From NCBI RefSeq assembly GCF_004803835.1, contig NZ_CP012545.1, positions 1,674,001 to 1,738,000 on the forward strand: a stretch of 64,000 bases of DNA, read 5' to 3'. The notes beneath the pieces are model-generated. The model was not told the origin of the DNA and did no database searches. It saw only the letters and a list, made by a program, of their open reading frames with translations. Numbering within the stretch: position 1 is the stretch's first letter; each line of letters begins with the position of its first letter. A program made the position numbers and the translations under genes. This stretch comes from Campylobacter sp. RM6914 (lineage in GTDB: Bacteria > Campylobacterota > Campylobacteria > Campylobacterales > Campylobacteraceae). Below, one piece after another: positions 39,344-49,135 of this stretch.

Positions 39344-39867
39344 GCAAGAGAAGAAAATATACGCTACTAGGTTTAGTGCTAGCTGTTATCGTGGGTTTTG
39401 TAGCGTTTCATCAAGTGCAAGCAGCTAGCCATAAGGCTGAATTTTGTATCTTATGTCACAACATGCAGCCACAGTACGACTCTTTTGTAAGTGGAAATAT
39501 GCTAGCTAAAAAGCATAATGACGCAAATGTAACGTGTCATGACTGCCACACCCCAACTATACCCGAGCAGTTAAATGAGGTTAGGATGTATCTAACTGGC
39601 AACTTTGATATGCCAGCAAAGCAAAGAGGCTTTAAAAACGAGCAGTGTGTGGGATGCCATAAGGTGGATGATATCAGGAAAAAGACTGCAAGCTATGGTA
39701 TGTCTAACCCTCATGAAGGCGTTCACAATAAAGACAATGAGATGCTAGAGTGTCAGTCGTGTCACGCCGTGCATCATCCACAAAAGCTAAATACTTGTAT
39801 GTCTTGTCACCCGATAGACTGGAAAGTGGATAGTAGCTGGAGGATGTATCTACCTAGTGAAAAATAA
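39340..39867 (+). CDS. Membrane-anchored five-haem cytochrome c (NapC/NrfH-like)
   Basis: A 175-aa protein with an N-terminal anchor helix (about 8-24) and five CxxCH motifs: CILCH (36-40), CHDCH, CVGCH, CQSCH and CMSCH. The first is followed by NM, the CxxCHxM pattern of NapC/NrfH quinol dehydrogenases, which usually have four haems. It would take electrons from menaquinol and pass them to the flavoprotein, whose stop overlaps its ATG at 39340. AAGGAGG precedes the start. This is the last gene of the island. Confidence 0.9.
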   Translation: MSKRRKYTLLGLVLAVIVGFVAFHQVQAASHKAEFCILCHNMQPQYDSFVSGNMLAKKHNDANVTCHDCHTPTIPEQLNEVRMYLTGNFDMPAKQRGFKNEQCVGCHKVDDIRKKTASYGMSNPHEGVHNKDNEMLECQSCHAVHHPQKLNTCMSCHPIDWKVDSSWRMYLPSEK

Positions 39868-39874
39868 TCTCTAA

Positions 39875-39895
39875 TCCGCCTCACTTGGGGGCGGA
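39875..39895 (+). terminator. Terminator of the island operon
   Basis: TCCGCC (39875-39880) and GGCGGA (39890-39895) pair around a 9-nt loop, followed by CTTTCTGTTTT. Confidence 0.75.
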
Positions 39896-40097
39896 CTTTC
39901 TGTTTTGCTAAACTCATAGCTTTTGAAAGAACTCTTATTAATTTTAGCAAAATGTAATAGAGTTCTTTTGTGTTATTGCTATTATTAAGTCTAAAATAGC
40001 ATTCATTAATACAAAACAGTAAATTCCATTGCTTTATTTAAAAAACAAGAAAAGTTCAAAATGGCTTGGAATACCGATTTTATAGTGTTTCGATGTT

Positions 40098-40114
40098 CCT
40101 ATCTCCCGGCCACT
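40098..40114 (+). repeat. Attachment-site repeat, distal copy
   Basis: Second copy of the 17-bp tRNA-Ser 3' end (CCTATCTCCCGGCCACT). A weaker match extends to TTCGA a few bases upstream. It marks the right end of the island, 438 bp before the first CRISPR repeat. Confidence 0.85.
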
Positions 40115-40552
40115 TACTTCAATACAACAAACAGCATAATACTATAATTACTTCCTTGCAACAAAAAACACACCATTTTATATATTTAGCTAACATTTTG
40201 GTTAAATTACCATAACTTAAAAGATAAGCATTTAAGTAATTGTCTCAACTGTCATGCGTTTTTGTGTGCAGCTCATGTTTTAGCTACAGCTCTCCGGGAT
40301 TTATTTGTCATTCTTTGTCTTTATGCCACATTATCACCCACTAGAGCCACCATAACAGTCATGCAACTTTATTAAGATACAAAAGAGCGGGCACAACTAA
40401 CTATTAATAACTTTTTTATGCTCATCTTACACAATAAGGCAAATTAAGGCTTCGTATCTATCAAGCATAACTTTGAGTTGTTTTACATCTTGCATTTTCT
40501 TTCTCCTTTACGTTTAAAATAAATTCCAGCCTTGCCTGTCTTCATTCATTTC
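40115..40552. other. Intergenic region between island and CRISPR trailer
   Basis: About 440 bp with no well supported gene. A 22-codon ORF on the minus strand (40427-40495) has a good AAAGGAGA ribosome binding site before its ATG, and may be the start of a lost gene. The rest is AT-rich without clear promoters or hairpins. Confidence 0.4.
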
Positions 40553-43500
40553 AATTCAAAAACCAATGGCTTAAATTTTAACCCTAGTAGGCTATCCAAC
40601 CAATCCGCCCACCATTGCAATTTCAAAAGCCAACGGCTTAAATTTTAACAGGGAAAAATGTTTTACCAGTTCCAGGTATGCCAACGTTTCAAAAGCCAAC
40701 GGCTTAAATTTTAACCCTACGTTGTAAACACTCATCACTCTTTTATAGTCTAGTTTCAAAAGCCAACGGCTTAAATTTTAACGCAGCCTTAGCAAACAAA
40801 AATACAAAGATGAATATCGTTTCAAAAGCCAACGGCTTAAATTTTAACCCTCGGTTTTTGTCCTGTTTTTCACAACGCCGCGCGAGTTTCAAAAGCCAAC
40901 GGCTTAAATTTTAACAAAAAGCATATCTGAAGAAACAATGGTTGGCGAATAGTTTCAAAAGCCAACGGCTTAAATTTTAACGAAATTTTAAGTGTTGAGC
41001 TACTTGTGTCGTAGCGTTTCAAAAGCCAACGGCTTAAATTTTAACTCCGTCAAGGCGAATATCCCTTGAAAGCATAGGAGTTTCAAAAGCCAACGGCTTA
41101 AATTTTAACATTGCCGTTTTGATTTTGTGGATCGCCTAACATTTCGTTTCAAAAGCCAACGGCTTAAATTTTAACCAAATCATCTAAAACATATTTTTCA
41201 CCAAATGATTGTTTCAAAAGCCAACGGCTTAAATTTTAACTTATTCGGTTTTGCTACTGGTGCAAACTATTGGACGGTTTCAAAAGCCAACGGCTTAAAT
41301 TTTAACGCGAAGCCAAAGGCTGGGGAGTATGGGTTGGAGCTCGTTTCAAAAGCCAACGGCTTAAATTTTAACACTTTGAGGATTTGGGACATCTTGAAGC
41401 GAGTGAGTGTTTCAAAAGCCAACGGCTTAAATTTTAACGCGTATATCGCGCAAATGCTTGATCCGTATTTAGCGTTTCAAAAGCCAACGGCTTAAATTTT
41501 AACCGCCTACGACGATGACGTAAGCGATGAATTTCTAAACGTTTCAAAAGCCAACGGCTTAAATTTTAACCAACTACCGGTTAGCGCAGATGTTCTTATT
41601 GAAACAGTTTCAAAAGCCAACGGCTTAAATTTTAACTTTTTAGCTCTTCCCATTTTTGCGGCAACCATATTTGTTTCAAAAGCCAACGGCTTAAATTTTA
41701 ACTCGGCGAGCAGCTAGCAGGGCTTGATCTAGGCGTGAGTTTCAAAAGCCAACGGCTTAAATTTTAACATTGCCGTTTTGATTTTGTGGATCGCCTAACA
41801 TTTCGTTTCAAAAGCCAACGGCTTAAATTTTAACCGTGGCGGCACTGCGTTTTCATCGGGTTTATTTGTAGTTTCAAAAGCCAACGGCTTAAATTTTAAC
41901 TGTGATATACGAGTTGTATGCTCACCGCCACTATTGTTTCAAAAGCCAACGGCTTAAATTTTAACGCAAAGCAAAGCCATTGAGCGCGAGATAAACGAGC
42001 GTTTCAAAAGCCAACGGCTTAAATTTTAACTTGTAGGCTAGGTATTGGTCCCACAAGATAGGGTCGTTTCAAAAGCCAACGGCTTAAATTTTAACGCAGC
42101 GAAAACGAATACGAGGTTTACACATGGCTTTGTTTCAAAAGCCAACGGCTTAAATTTTAACCTACTACCAATTCTCTCTCTTTGCTGGAATTTTCTAGTT
42201 TCAAAAGCCAACGGCTTAAATTTTAACTCCTTATATTTGATGAAGTGCCACGCTCTGCACGAAGTTTCAAAAGCCAACGGCTTAAATTTTAACTCTAGGC
42301 GGTTTGCTCCGCCTCATTACAAAATCAAAGTTTCAAAAGCCAACGGCTTAAATTTTAACCTTTCAAGTCCGATGTCGTATTCGTCATTGATGGTAGTTTC
42401 AAAAGCCAACGGCTTAAATTTTAACACAGAGCCCGATCGCCTAGTGCGAATGCTAGGGGTAAGTTTCAAAAGCCAACGGCTTAAATTTTAACCTTATTGC
42501 CGTAGGTTTTGATTTTAGGTGGTTTTCATGTTTCAAAAGCCAACGGCTTAAATTTTAACACTATCCGCGAGAGAAAAACGGCGAACCGCTAAGCGTTTCA
42601 AAAGCCAACGGCTTAAATTTTAACGACTGGGTCGCGGCTGCAAACGAAAAAAAATAAAATAGTTTCAAAAGCCAACGGCTTAAATTTTAACCATCACTGG
42701 GTAAGAAAAACATAGCATTACCGCCGAGTTTCAAAAGCCAACGGCTTAAATTTTAACGTTCTCGCTCACCCTTTTATTGTTCTCATCCACAAAAGTTTCA
42801 AAAGCCAACGGCTTAAATTTTAACTAAACGGCTACAAATCTCAAATCAAACAGCATAAGTTTCAAAAGCCAACGGCTTAAATTTTAACCACGCTCCACTT
42901 GCGGTTACATATTTGACAAACCGGAGTTTCAAAAGCCAACGGCTTAAATTTTAACGTATGCCTCTCTTGAAGTTTGTGCGATCATTTATGTTCCGTTTCA
43001 AAAGCCAACGGCTTAAATTTTAACCTACTCCAAAATGCGGCGCAACGCATTTTTTAAGCTCCAGTTTCAAAAGCCAACGGCTTAAATTTTAACAGTTACC
43101 ACCATGTGCAGTTGTGTTTGCCTTAGATGCAGTTTCAAAAGCCAACGGCTTAAATTTTAACCAGATGCTTAACCCAACTCTCACTGTAATACTTGAGGTT
43201 TCAAAAGCCAACGGCTTAAATTTTAACATCGATTTGCGCCGAAAAGCAAATTAATCCCGATCTTAGTTTCAAAAGCCAACGGCTTAAATTTTAACCGCTA
43301 ATGCAGGCTCGAAAGAAGAACTGGACGCAAGTTTCAAAAGCCAACGGCTTAAATTTTAACTTATGCCGCTTAGCTCATCGCCGTTTAGCGTATCTTGTTT
43401 CAAAAGCCAACGGCTTAAATTTTAACCCAAAGGCTCTCCACTGCGCTGTATCTCATAAAGGTTTCAAAAGCCAACGGCTTAAATTTTAACCTAAATAGTT

Positions 43501-45002
43501 TTTGCGGATCGCTTTTTCAACTTCGCTTAAAGTTTCAAAAGCCAACGGCTTAAATTTTAACCGGTGCAAACTCAGATTATTCTTAGCGTTTTTACGTTTC
43601 AAAAGCCAACGGCTTAAATTTTAACCGATCAGCCCTGAAATTTATTTTGTGGATGAGAGGTTTCAAAAGCCAACGGCTTAAATTTTAACAGATTTGCAGA
43701 TTTCTTTTAGTGTTGAAAAAACAAGTTTCAAAAGCCAACGGCTTAAATTTTAACATAGCCGACGCCTTTTGTGAGATCAAGTTTAGCGAGTTTCAAAAGC
43801 CAACGGCTTAAATTTTAACGTGAGTGCGGTTTTGACGCACAAGGGACTTGAAATTTGTTTCAAAAGCCAACGGCTTAAATTTTAACTATTGCTCCCACAA
43901 AGCTGGGTCAAGAAAATGAGGGTTTCAAAAGCCAACGGCTTAAATTTTAACGCCGAGAATTCAAAATAGCTCCTGATATTGTATCTGACTTGTTTCAAAA
44001 GCCAACGGCTTAAATTTTAACTATCCCCCAGTTCATGTGAAAAGTCAAAAAAGACAGTTTCAAAAGCCAACGGCTTAAATTTTAACGTTGCGCCTTGCTT
44101 TCAAAGTCGCCCTCTACCGCTTCGTTTCAAAAGCCAACGGCTTAAATTTTAACTCAACAAGGAAGTATAAAAGCGTTTATCAAAATAGTTTCAAAAGCCA
44201 ACGGCTTAAATTTTAACAGAGATAGCTCCGCTGTATGGGCTGGGGTTTAGGTGTTTCAAAAGCCAACGGCTTAAATTTTAACTCGAGAAAATCGCATTTG
44301 ACAATAAAATTTCACTCTGTTTCAAAAGCCAACGGCTTAAATTTTAACCCATCGTTGGCTCTGCCAGCTGCGGAGTACCAGAGCGTTTCAAAAGCCAACG
44401 GCTTAAATTTTAACAAGAACAGCTAGGCGTAGCTTAAAATTTAAAGGAGTTTCAAAAGCCAACGGCTTAAATTTTAACGTCATATTGTCCGTTAAAATTG
44501 CTTAAAACCATAGTTTCAAAAGCCAACGGCTTAAATTTTAACTCCTTGATAGCCGTCAATAGACAGCATCAGTCCTTGTTTCAAAAGCCAACGGCTTAAA
44601 TTTTAACAAAGAATACGCGGTACGTTTGCTCCGTTTGTCTTGGTTTCAAAAGCCAACGGCTTAAATTTTAACCGAGTTTTAGCCTCTGGCAGGCGGCTGC
44701 TTGGGTGCGTTTCAAAAGCCAACGGCTTAAATTTTAACTTTTAGCCCGCTTGCGCTTACGCCCTCGCTAGCGTGAGTTTCAAAAGCCAACGGCTTAAATT
44801 TTAACCAAATCTAGGCAAGAGCTTGCCGCTTTTGTCTTTGTTTCAAAAGCCAACGGCTTAAATTTTAACGCGAAGACGGCAGCGGGTATCTGCCCTATGT
44901 AGTGAGTTTCAAAAGCCAACGGCTTAAATTTTAACTCTCATCGCTCATTTTCGTCCTTCTCGCACATAAAGCGTTTCAAAAGCCAACGGCTTAAATTTTA
45001 AC
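40553..45002 (-). CRISPR. Type I-B CRISPR array, 68 repeats
   Basis: A 30-bp repeat, on the plus strand starting GTTTCAAAAGCC and ending CTTAAATTTTAAC, occurs 68 times by hand count with 67 spacers of 34-41 bp (mostly 35-37). The first two copies (40553-40582, 40620-40649) are degenerate, marking the trailer. The crRNA sense is therefore the minus strand, where the repeat ends TTTGAAAC (the 8-nt handle), and AAGCC/GGCTT forms a 5-bp stem with a GTT loop. The leader faces cas1. One spacer occurs twice (41110-41145 and 41769-41804). The repeat translates as VSKANGLNFN on the plus strand and creates false ORFs. Confidence 0.98.
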
Positions 45003-45119
45003 AGCACCAAAACACACATTTTAGGGCTGTTTGCAAGATAAAGTCTATATCTATTTACCTTATAAAAGGCTAAATTTTACTCACATCAAACAGCCAAGTG
45101 CCCAAAATATCGGGTCATC
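45003..45119 (-). promoter_or_regulatory. CRISPR leader region
   Basis: The 117-bp stretch between the cas1 terminator hairpin and the first (newest) repeat. It is AT-rich, next to the best conserved repeats, on the opposite end from the degenerate ones. AT-rich −10-like sequences (TATAAGG, TATAGACT on the minus strand) are present but none is decisive. Confidence 0.65.
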
Positions 45120-45142
45120 ATAAAGCTTAAAACAAGCTTTAT
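45120..45142 (-). terminator. Hairpin at the end of cas1
   Basis: ATAAAGCTT (45120-45128) and AAGCTTTAT (45134-45142) are perfectly complementary around a 5-nt loop and overlap the cas1 stop. It would separate cas operon transcription from the array. Confidence 0.65.
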
Positions 45143-46137
45143 CTCCATACAAACCCCTCATAAGGCGCGTCCTCACAAATACACTTTTTAAGCCTATTGG
45201 CTTCTCGGCGGATCACCTGCCTCCACGTGAGCTTTTGCCCCGCTATTTCTACTTGCTCGGTGAGCTTGCCGATTATCTTTATCTCGATCTTTTGCACGGC
45301 TTCGTTGCTAAATTTGATCCGTCCGGCGTTCGTCTCAAAGTCCTTTGCCGTGATCTCACGACGATTTAGCATTGTAAAGATCAGCGTATCGCCCAAAATC
45401 GGCTTAAAAATCTCAGCAATATCAAGATGCAAGCTAAGCGCACGGTAGTTTGGCTCGTGTAAAAAGCCGATCCTTGGATCTAGCTCGGTCTTATAAATCT
45501 CACTTAGACAGACATTATAAATGCGTGTATTTATGTAGCTTATGAAGCTGTTTATCTTGTCTGCGGGCGGGCGCTTGGAACGCACTGTAAATTTAAAGCT
45601 CTTTTGATCGGTGATTATCTCGTTCCATTTTTCGTAATACAGCTTTTGAAAAGCACCTTCGGCTGCCATTATCTGCGCTATCGTTGTTGCTCCCTCAAGT
45701 GCTGCGATATGCGGACTTATGTCAAAGCTCACGCCGTGTTTTTTACAGTTCATCGCATCGTTTAGGATATGTGCCCTAGTTATCTCACGTGCGATATATA
45801 GGCGCTTTACGCTATCGTCAAAGGCACGAAGCTGCTGCAAGAGCACAAAACCGCTTTTATTTACGGAGTTTGACGTGTTTGGGAAAAAGTTACCACGAAA
45901 GCTGCCGTAAGGGCTAAAAAAGTGCAAAAGCACGTTATTGTCAGCCAAAAATGCAAGCGTATAGCTGTCTATCTCAACTCTGGCTAAAATATAGACCTCA
46001 TCAATGGCGTTAATAGGCAAAATTTTAGTCGCACATACGCTCAAATCCTCGTCAAATTTATCAAAATACAGGTTGTTATCCCGCCGCCTAAGTCGCCCGG
46101 GGCTAAGTATAAAGTGTGTTCTGTCGTTCTTTTGCAT
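45139..46137 (-). CDS. cas1: CRISPR integrase Cas1 (type I-B)
   Basis: The 332-aa endonuclease/integrase that, with Cas2, inserts new spacers at the leader. The N-terminal beta domain (FILSPGRLRRRDNNLYF) and the C-terminal helical domain with the metal-binding Glu in GFLHEPNYRALSLHLDIAE (Glu near 225, His, Asp) are intact. It is the last gene of the operon, next to the leader. It follows cas2 by 9 bp, an order opposite to the usual cas1-cas2. Confidence 0.95.
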   Translation of the reverse strand: MQKNDRTHFILSPGRLRRRDNNLYFDKFDEDLSVCATKILPINAIDEVYILARVEIDSYTLAFLADNNVLLHFFSPYGSFRGNFFPNTSNSVNKSGFVLLQQLRAFDDSVKRLYIAREITRAHILNDAMNCKKHGVSFDISPHIAALEGATTIAQIMAAEGAFQKLYYEKWNEIITDQKSFKFTVRSKRPPADKINSFISYINTRIYNVCLSEIYKTELDPRIGFLHEPNYRALSLHLDIAEIFKPILGDTLIFTMLNRREITAKDFETNAGRIKFSNEAVQKIEIKIIGKLTEQVEIAGQKLTWRQVIRREANRLKKCICEDAPYEGFVWR

Positions 46138-46146
46138 TTGTCCGCC

Positions 46147-46425
46147 TTAGCTAAATAGTGAGCCGTTTTTGTCCTGTCCGATGACTAGGCGCTCGGAGTA
46201 TTTGAGCGAGTTAAACGTGTAAATCACGATGGAGTCAAGCTCCTTGTCGCACTCCTTTTGAAGTGTCGCCGTGAGCCTTTTAAAGTCACTTTGTCTTATC
46301 TCGCCCTCAAAGACCGAAAACTGCACGCGCGGCAGATACTTCTCCACCGCTTTTCTTATGCGGTTTGCATTATTTTTCTCTTTTTGCTCGGATCCTGCAA
46401 TATCATAAAAAAGTATCACATACAT
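46147..46425 (-). CDS. cas2: CRISPR-associated protein Cas2
   Basis: Small partner of Cas1 in spacer acquisition. It has the ferredoxin-like start MYVILFYDIAGSEQKEKN with the conserved Asp, and RVQFSVFEGEI, ending near 92 aa. I prefer the ATG at 46425, which has GAGG four bases upstream right after the cas4 stop; an ATG at 46443 inside cas4 is possible and would give 98 aa. It lies before cas1 in the transcript. Confidence 0.92.
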   Translation of the reverse strand: MYVILFYDIAGSEQKEKNNANRIRKAVEKYLPRVQFSVFEGEIRQSDFKRLTATLQKECDKELDSIVIYTFNSLKYSERLVIGQDKNGSLFS

Positions 46426-46433
46426 CTTGCCTC

Positions 46434-46931
46434 TTATATACAATAGTTTCTATAAGCACAGTTGTCGCATATCTTTTTGTGCTCAAATTTAGGCGGCACG
46501 GGCATGTTGGCGAGCTCCTCTATCTCGCCTAGTATTTGCTCTAAAATGGCAAAATTCTCATCGCTATCCTCCACGAGCACTACTTTTTTACCGCTTATTA
46601 TCTTGCCTTTTACCTCTTTTAAATTTAAACCTGTTTTTAAAAGATAGATATAAAAAAGTAGCTGCATTTTAGCGGCATATTCGTTTTTTAGGCTCTTTTT
46701 GTATTCGGTTACGACGTAGTGTCCGCGCTCTTTTGAAAGCTTGTCAAATTTCAAATTTGCAAAGGCAAACTCTTGTAAATTTTGCTCTTTTATATCCGCC
46801 ATCGCCTTGCCAAATGCGACGTTTTCATCCTCTTGATCAGCGTGGATATGATGGGCGTATAGCCACGCTTCACGCTTGCAAGTGGCGTAGTAGTTCACAA
46901 GCGTTCCGGTGATCTGTTCTTTGTTAAACAT
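46434..46931 (-). CDS. cas4: CRISPR-associated exonuclease Cas4
   Basis: A 165-aa RecB-like nuclease that trims prespacers and checks the PAM. The iron-sulfur cysteines are visible as one N-terminal Cys in YATCKREAWLYA (residue about 18) and three at the C-terminus in CDNCAYRNYC. The RecB nuclease lysine lies in VVTEYKKSLK. It shares a base with the cas3 stop (TAATG at 46931) and precedes cas2. Confidence 0.94.
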   Translation of the reverse strand: MFNKEQITGTLVNYYATCKREAWLYAHHIHADQEDENVAFGKAMADIKEQNLQEFAFANLKFDKLSKERGHYVVTEYKKSLKNEYAAKMQLLFYIYLLKTGLNLKEVKGKIISGKKVVLVEDSDENFAILEQILGEIEELANMPVPPKFEHKKICDNCAYRNYCI

Positions 46932-49135
46932 TAGGTAAAAGCCTCGTTTAATGCGTCCAAGTTCACATCTTTTTTAAGACCAAAAGAGTCATTATACATA
47001 GTATCGCCAAAGGGTAGATAATAGACATCTTTAAGCCCCAAAATAGGCTTCAATGTTAAATTTTGACTATCTTTGATAGACACATTTACACCAAATTTTG
47101 AAATTTTCTTTATCGTATTTTTTAGCATATCTTTGGCTTTGAATTTATCCATATTTTCATTTTGCCTGATAGCTAAAATTTCACTCTCAAACTCCTTTGC
47201 AAAACCGGTCTTAGGCTCTATAACCACAAGCACTTTATACTCATCATTCATTACCTCATCGATCACTTTATTTATGTCAAAAAACACTAGCTCCTTCATC
47301 TCTTTATGCAGCAAATAGCCCTCAAGGTGTGTGCTGATATCTGCAAAAAATTGATTTATAATCTCTAAAATTTCCTCTTCTTCAATACACTTTTGCAAAA
47401 GAGTTTTTTGCAAGATATTATCACTTATAAGTTTCACATCGCCGTAAATCGGGTCTGAGTACCCACAAATATCCTCAAACACATAAAGTGTGCCTTGAGT
47501 GCCAAAATTTCTGTTTATCCGTCCTGCGGTTTGCACGATAGAGCTTATCGGCGAGATCTCTCTAAACCCAACATCAAAGTCAAGATCAACACCAGCTTCT
47601 ATCGACTGCGTAGAGATCAAAAGCACGGGTTTTTCGCCCGCGGTTTTATTTAAATTTATAGCCTCTTTGACGCTTTTTATCGTATCTTGTTTGTGCTTAT
47701 CGTACATATATCCGTTGAGGCAAAAACAGCAAAAACCGTCTCTAAACCTTAAAAACAGCTCCTGAGCTTTACGTATAGTATTTACAACTACGAGCGTGTT
47801 TTTCTCACTTGCGCTTTGGCTGATTTGCTCTATCAAATTCTCTTCATTTTGCTCTATATCAAGCCACTTTAACACATATCTATTTTGGTTTTTAAAATAC
47901 TTTAAATTTGAAATTTCTCTAAAATTTTCACTATGCATGATAGGCATAGTCGCCGACATAAATATAAAAACGGTGTCAAATTTCTTAGATATTATCTCGC
48001 AAAGCTTGATAAAATCAGCTCTAAATTTATAAGGTATCGCTTGAGCCTCATCTATGATAACGACGCTATTTTTTAGCTGGTTAAATTTGACATTATCCCT
48101 GTTTTTATTACCAAAAATGGCAAAAATCAGCTGGTAAAGTGTCGTTACATTGATATTTGCGCTAAAACTTTCCATTAGAAATTTTATCTTGGAGTATCTA
48201 TCTTCAGGCGTGTTTTCATCTATGACAGTTTTATGGTGTGCTTTATAGATCAAAACATCGTCGTTATCTTTATAAATTTCGCTTATCACATCGTGAGTTT
48301 GGTCGATTATGGAGGTAAATGGCAAGGCGTATATAATGCGCTCTTTGTTAAATTTAAGAGCGAAATTTAACGCTGTCAAAGTCTTGCCGTAACCGGTTGG
48401 CGCGGTAAGCGTAAAAAGCTTGTGGTTTATATCAAAATTTGACATCACAAACTCTCTAAATTCGCTTCTTTTTTTGTTTGGCTTTGCACTTTCTAGCTGC
48501 GACATATATAGATCAAATTCTTGCGTCTTTATAGGAGCTAAACCGCTCTGTTTTTCACTAAAAATGGCTTCAAATTTATCAGCATAGATAAGAGATGAAT
48601 AAAGTCTTTTAAACTCTATAAAGTTGTTATAGTCAAATTTGTTTTTCAACCTAAGCGTATGCATATATAGCTCTTTGGCTCGCTCTAAAAGCTTAGTTTT
48701 ATCGGTTTTTATCTCGGAGTAAATCTCTAAATTTTTAGCATTTTTAGCAACTTCATCCCAAAATTTCAGCTCATTTGATAGCTCAAAATATCTGCCAAAG
48801 TTTTTGTTTGAGCTTATTAGCTCGTTAAAATTTTCGACGTCGCCGTGGTGAGATACGATGGATAAAAAGCCAAAAGCTGTCTCTAGCTCGCTTGCAACTG
48901 AGTTTAAGAGAAAAAAATACGCCGAGAGCAAGGAGTGATTTTTATAAAGTCCGTTTTCGCTCTCACCTCTGATATACTTTTGAAAGTCGTTTTTTAGCTT
49001 TGCAATATCGTGAAATAGCTTTATTTGCTTGCATATTTCATCGCTCTCGCAGCTTATCATATTTGCGATATGAGTTGTAAAAAGCTTATCAGGATGCGAT
49101 AAAAACTCGCTAAACAAAATAGACTCGCTCCCCAT
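46931..49135 (-). CDS. cas3: CRISPR-associated helicase/nuclease Cas3 (HD plus DExH)
   Basis: The 734-aa effector nuclease that unwinds and degrades DNA bound by Cascade. An N-terminal HD domain has KLFHDIAKLKNDFQKYI (HD pair near residues 43-44) and IVSHHGD. The helicase has Walker A TAPTGYGKTLTALNFA near 244, motif II VVIIDEAQAIP and motif VI-like IVQTAGRINRNF. The fusion of HD and helicase is normal for type I-B. It overlaps the cas5 end by 26 bp. Confidence 0.95.
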   Translation of the reverse strand: MGSESILFSEFLSHPDKLFTTHIANMISCESDEICKQIKLFHDIAKLKNDFQKYIRGESENGLYKNHSLLSAYFFLLNSVASELETAFGFLSIVSHHGDVENFNELISSNKNFGRYFELSNELKFWDEVAKNAKNLEIYSEIKTDKTKLLERAKELYMHTLRLKNKFDYNNFIEFKRLYSSLIYADKFEAIFSEKQSGLAPIKTQEFDLYMSQLESAKPNKKRSEFREFVMSNFDINHKLFTLTAPTGYGKTLTALNFALKFNKERIIYALPFTSIIDQTHDVISEIYKDNDDVLIYKAHHKTVIDENTPEDRYSKIKFLMESFSANINVTTLYQLIFAIFGNKNRDNVKFNQLKNSVVIIDEAQAIPYKFRADFIKLCEIISKKFDTVFIFMSATMPIMHSENFREISNLKYFKNQNRYVLKWLDIEQNEENLIEQISQSASEKNTLVVVNTIRKAQELFLRFRDGFCCFCLNGYMYDKHKQDTIKSVKEAINLNKTAGEKPVLLISTQSIEAGVDLDFDVGFREISPISSIVQTAGRINRNFGTQGTLYVFEDICGYSDPIYGDVKLISDNILQKTLLQKCIEEEEILEIINQFFADISTHLEGYLLHKEMKELVFFDINKVIDEVMNDEYKVLVVIEPKTGFAKEFESEILAIRQNENMDKFKAKDMLKNTIKKISKFGVNVSIKDSQNLTLKPILGLKDVYYLPFGDTMYNDSFGLKKDVNLDALNEAFT

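Larger units (their letters stand above)
32780..40114. mobile_element. Genomic island of about 7.3 kb inserted at tRNA-Ser
   Basis: Bounded by the 17-bp direct repeat of the tRNA-Ser 3' end. It starts with a decayed integrase in the orientation leading away from the tRNA, as in many tRNA-integrated islands, and carries a two-component system, a porin gene, a Tat-exported flavoprotein and a multihaem cytochrome. No replication, conjugation or phage structural genes are seen, so it is an integrated and probably immobile remnant. Confidence 0.75.

Noticed and set aside
40427-40495. 22-codon minus-strand ORF with a strong ribosome binding site
   Set aside because: Too short to support as a gene; kept only as a possible remnant in the intergenic entry.
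41205-44426. Several plus-strand and one minus-strand ORFs encoding repeats of VSKANGLNFN or LKFKPLAFET
   Set aside because: They are translations of the CRISPR repeat and its spacers, with no start signals; not proteins.
45003-45119. A specific −10/−35 pair in the CRISPR leader
   Set aside because: Several AT-rich candidates exist and none stands out.
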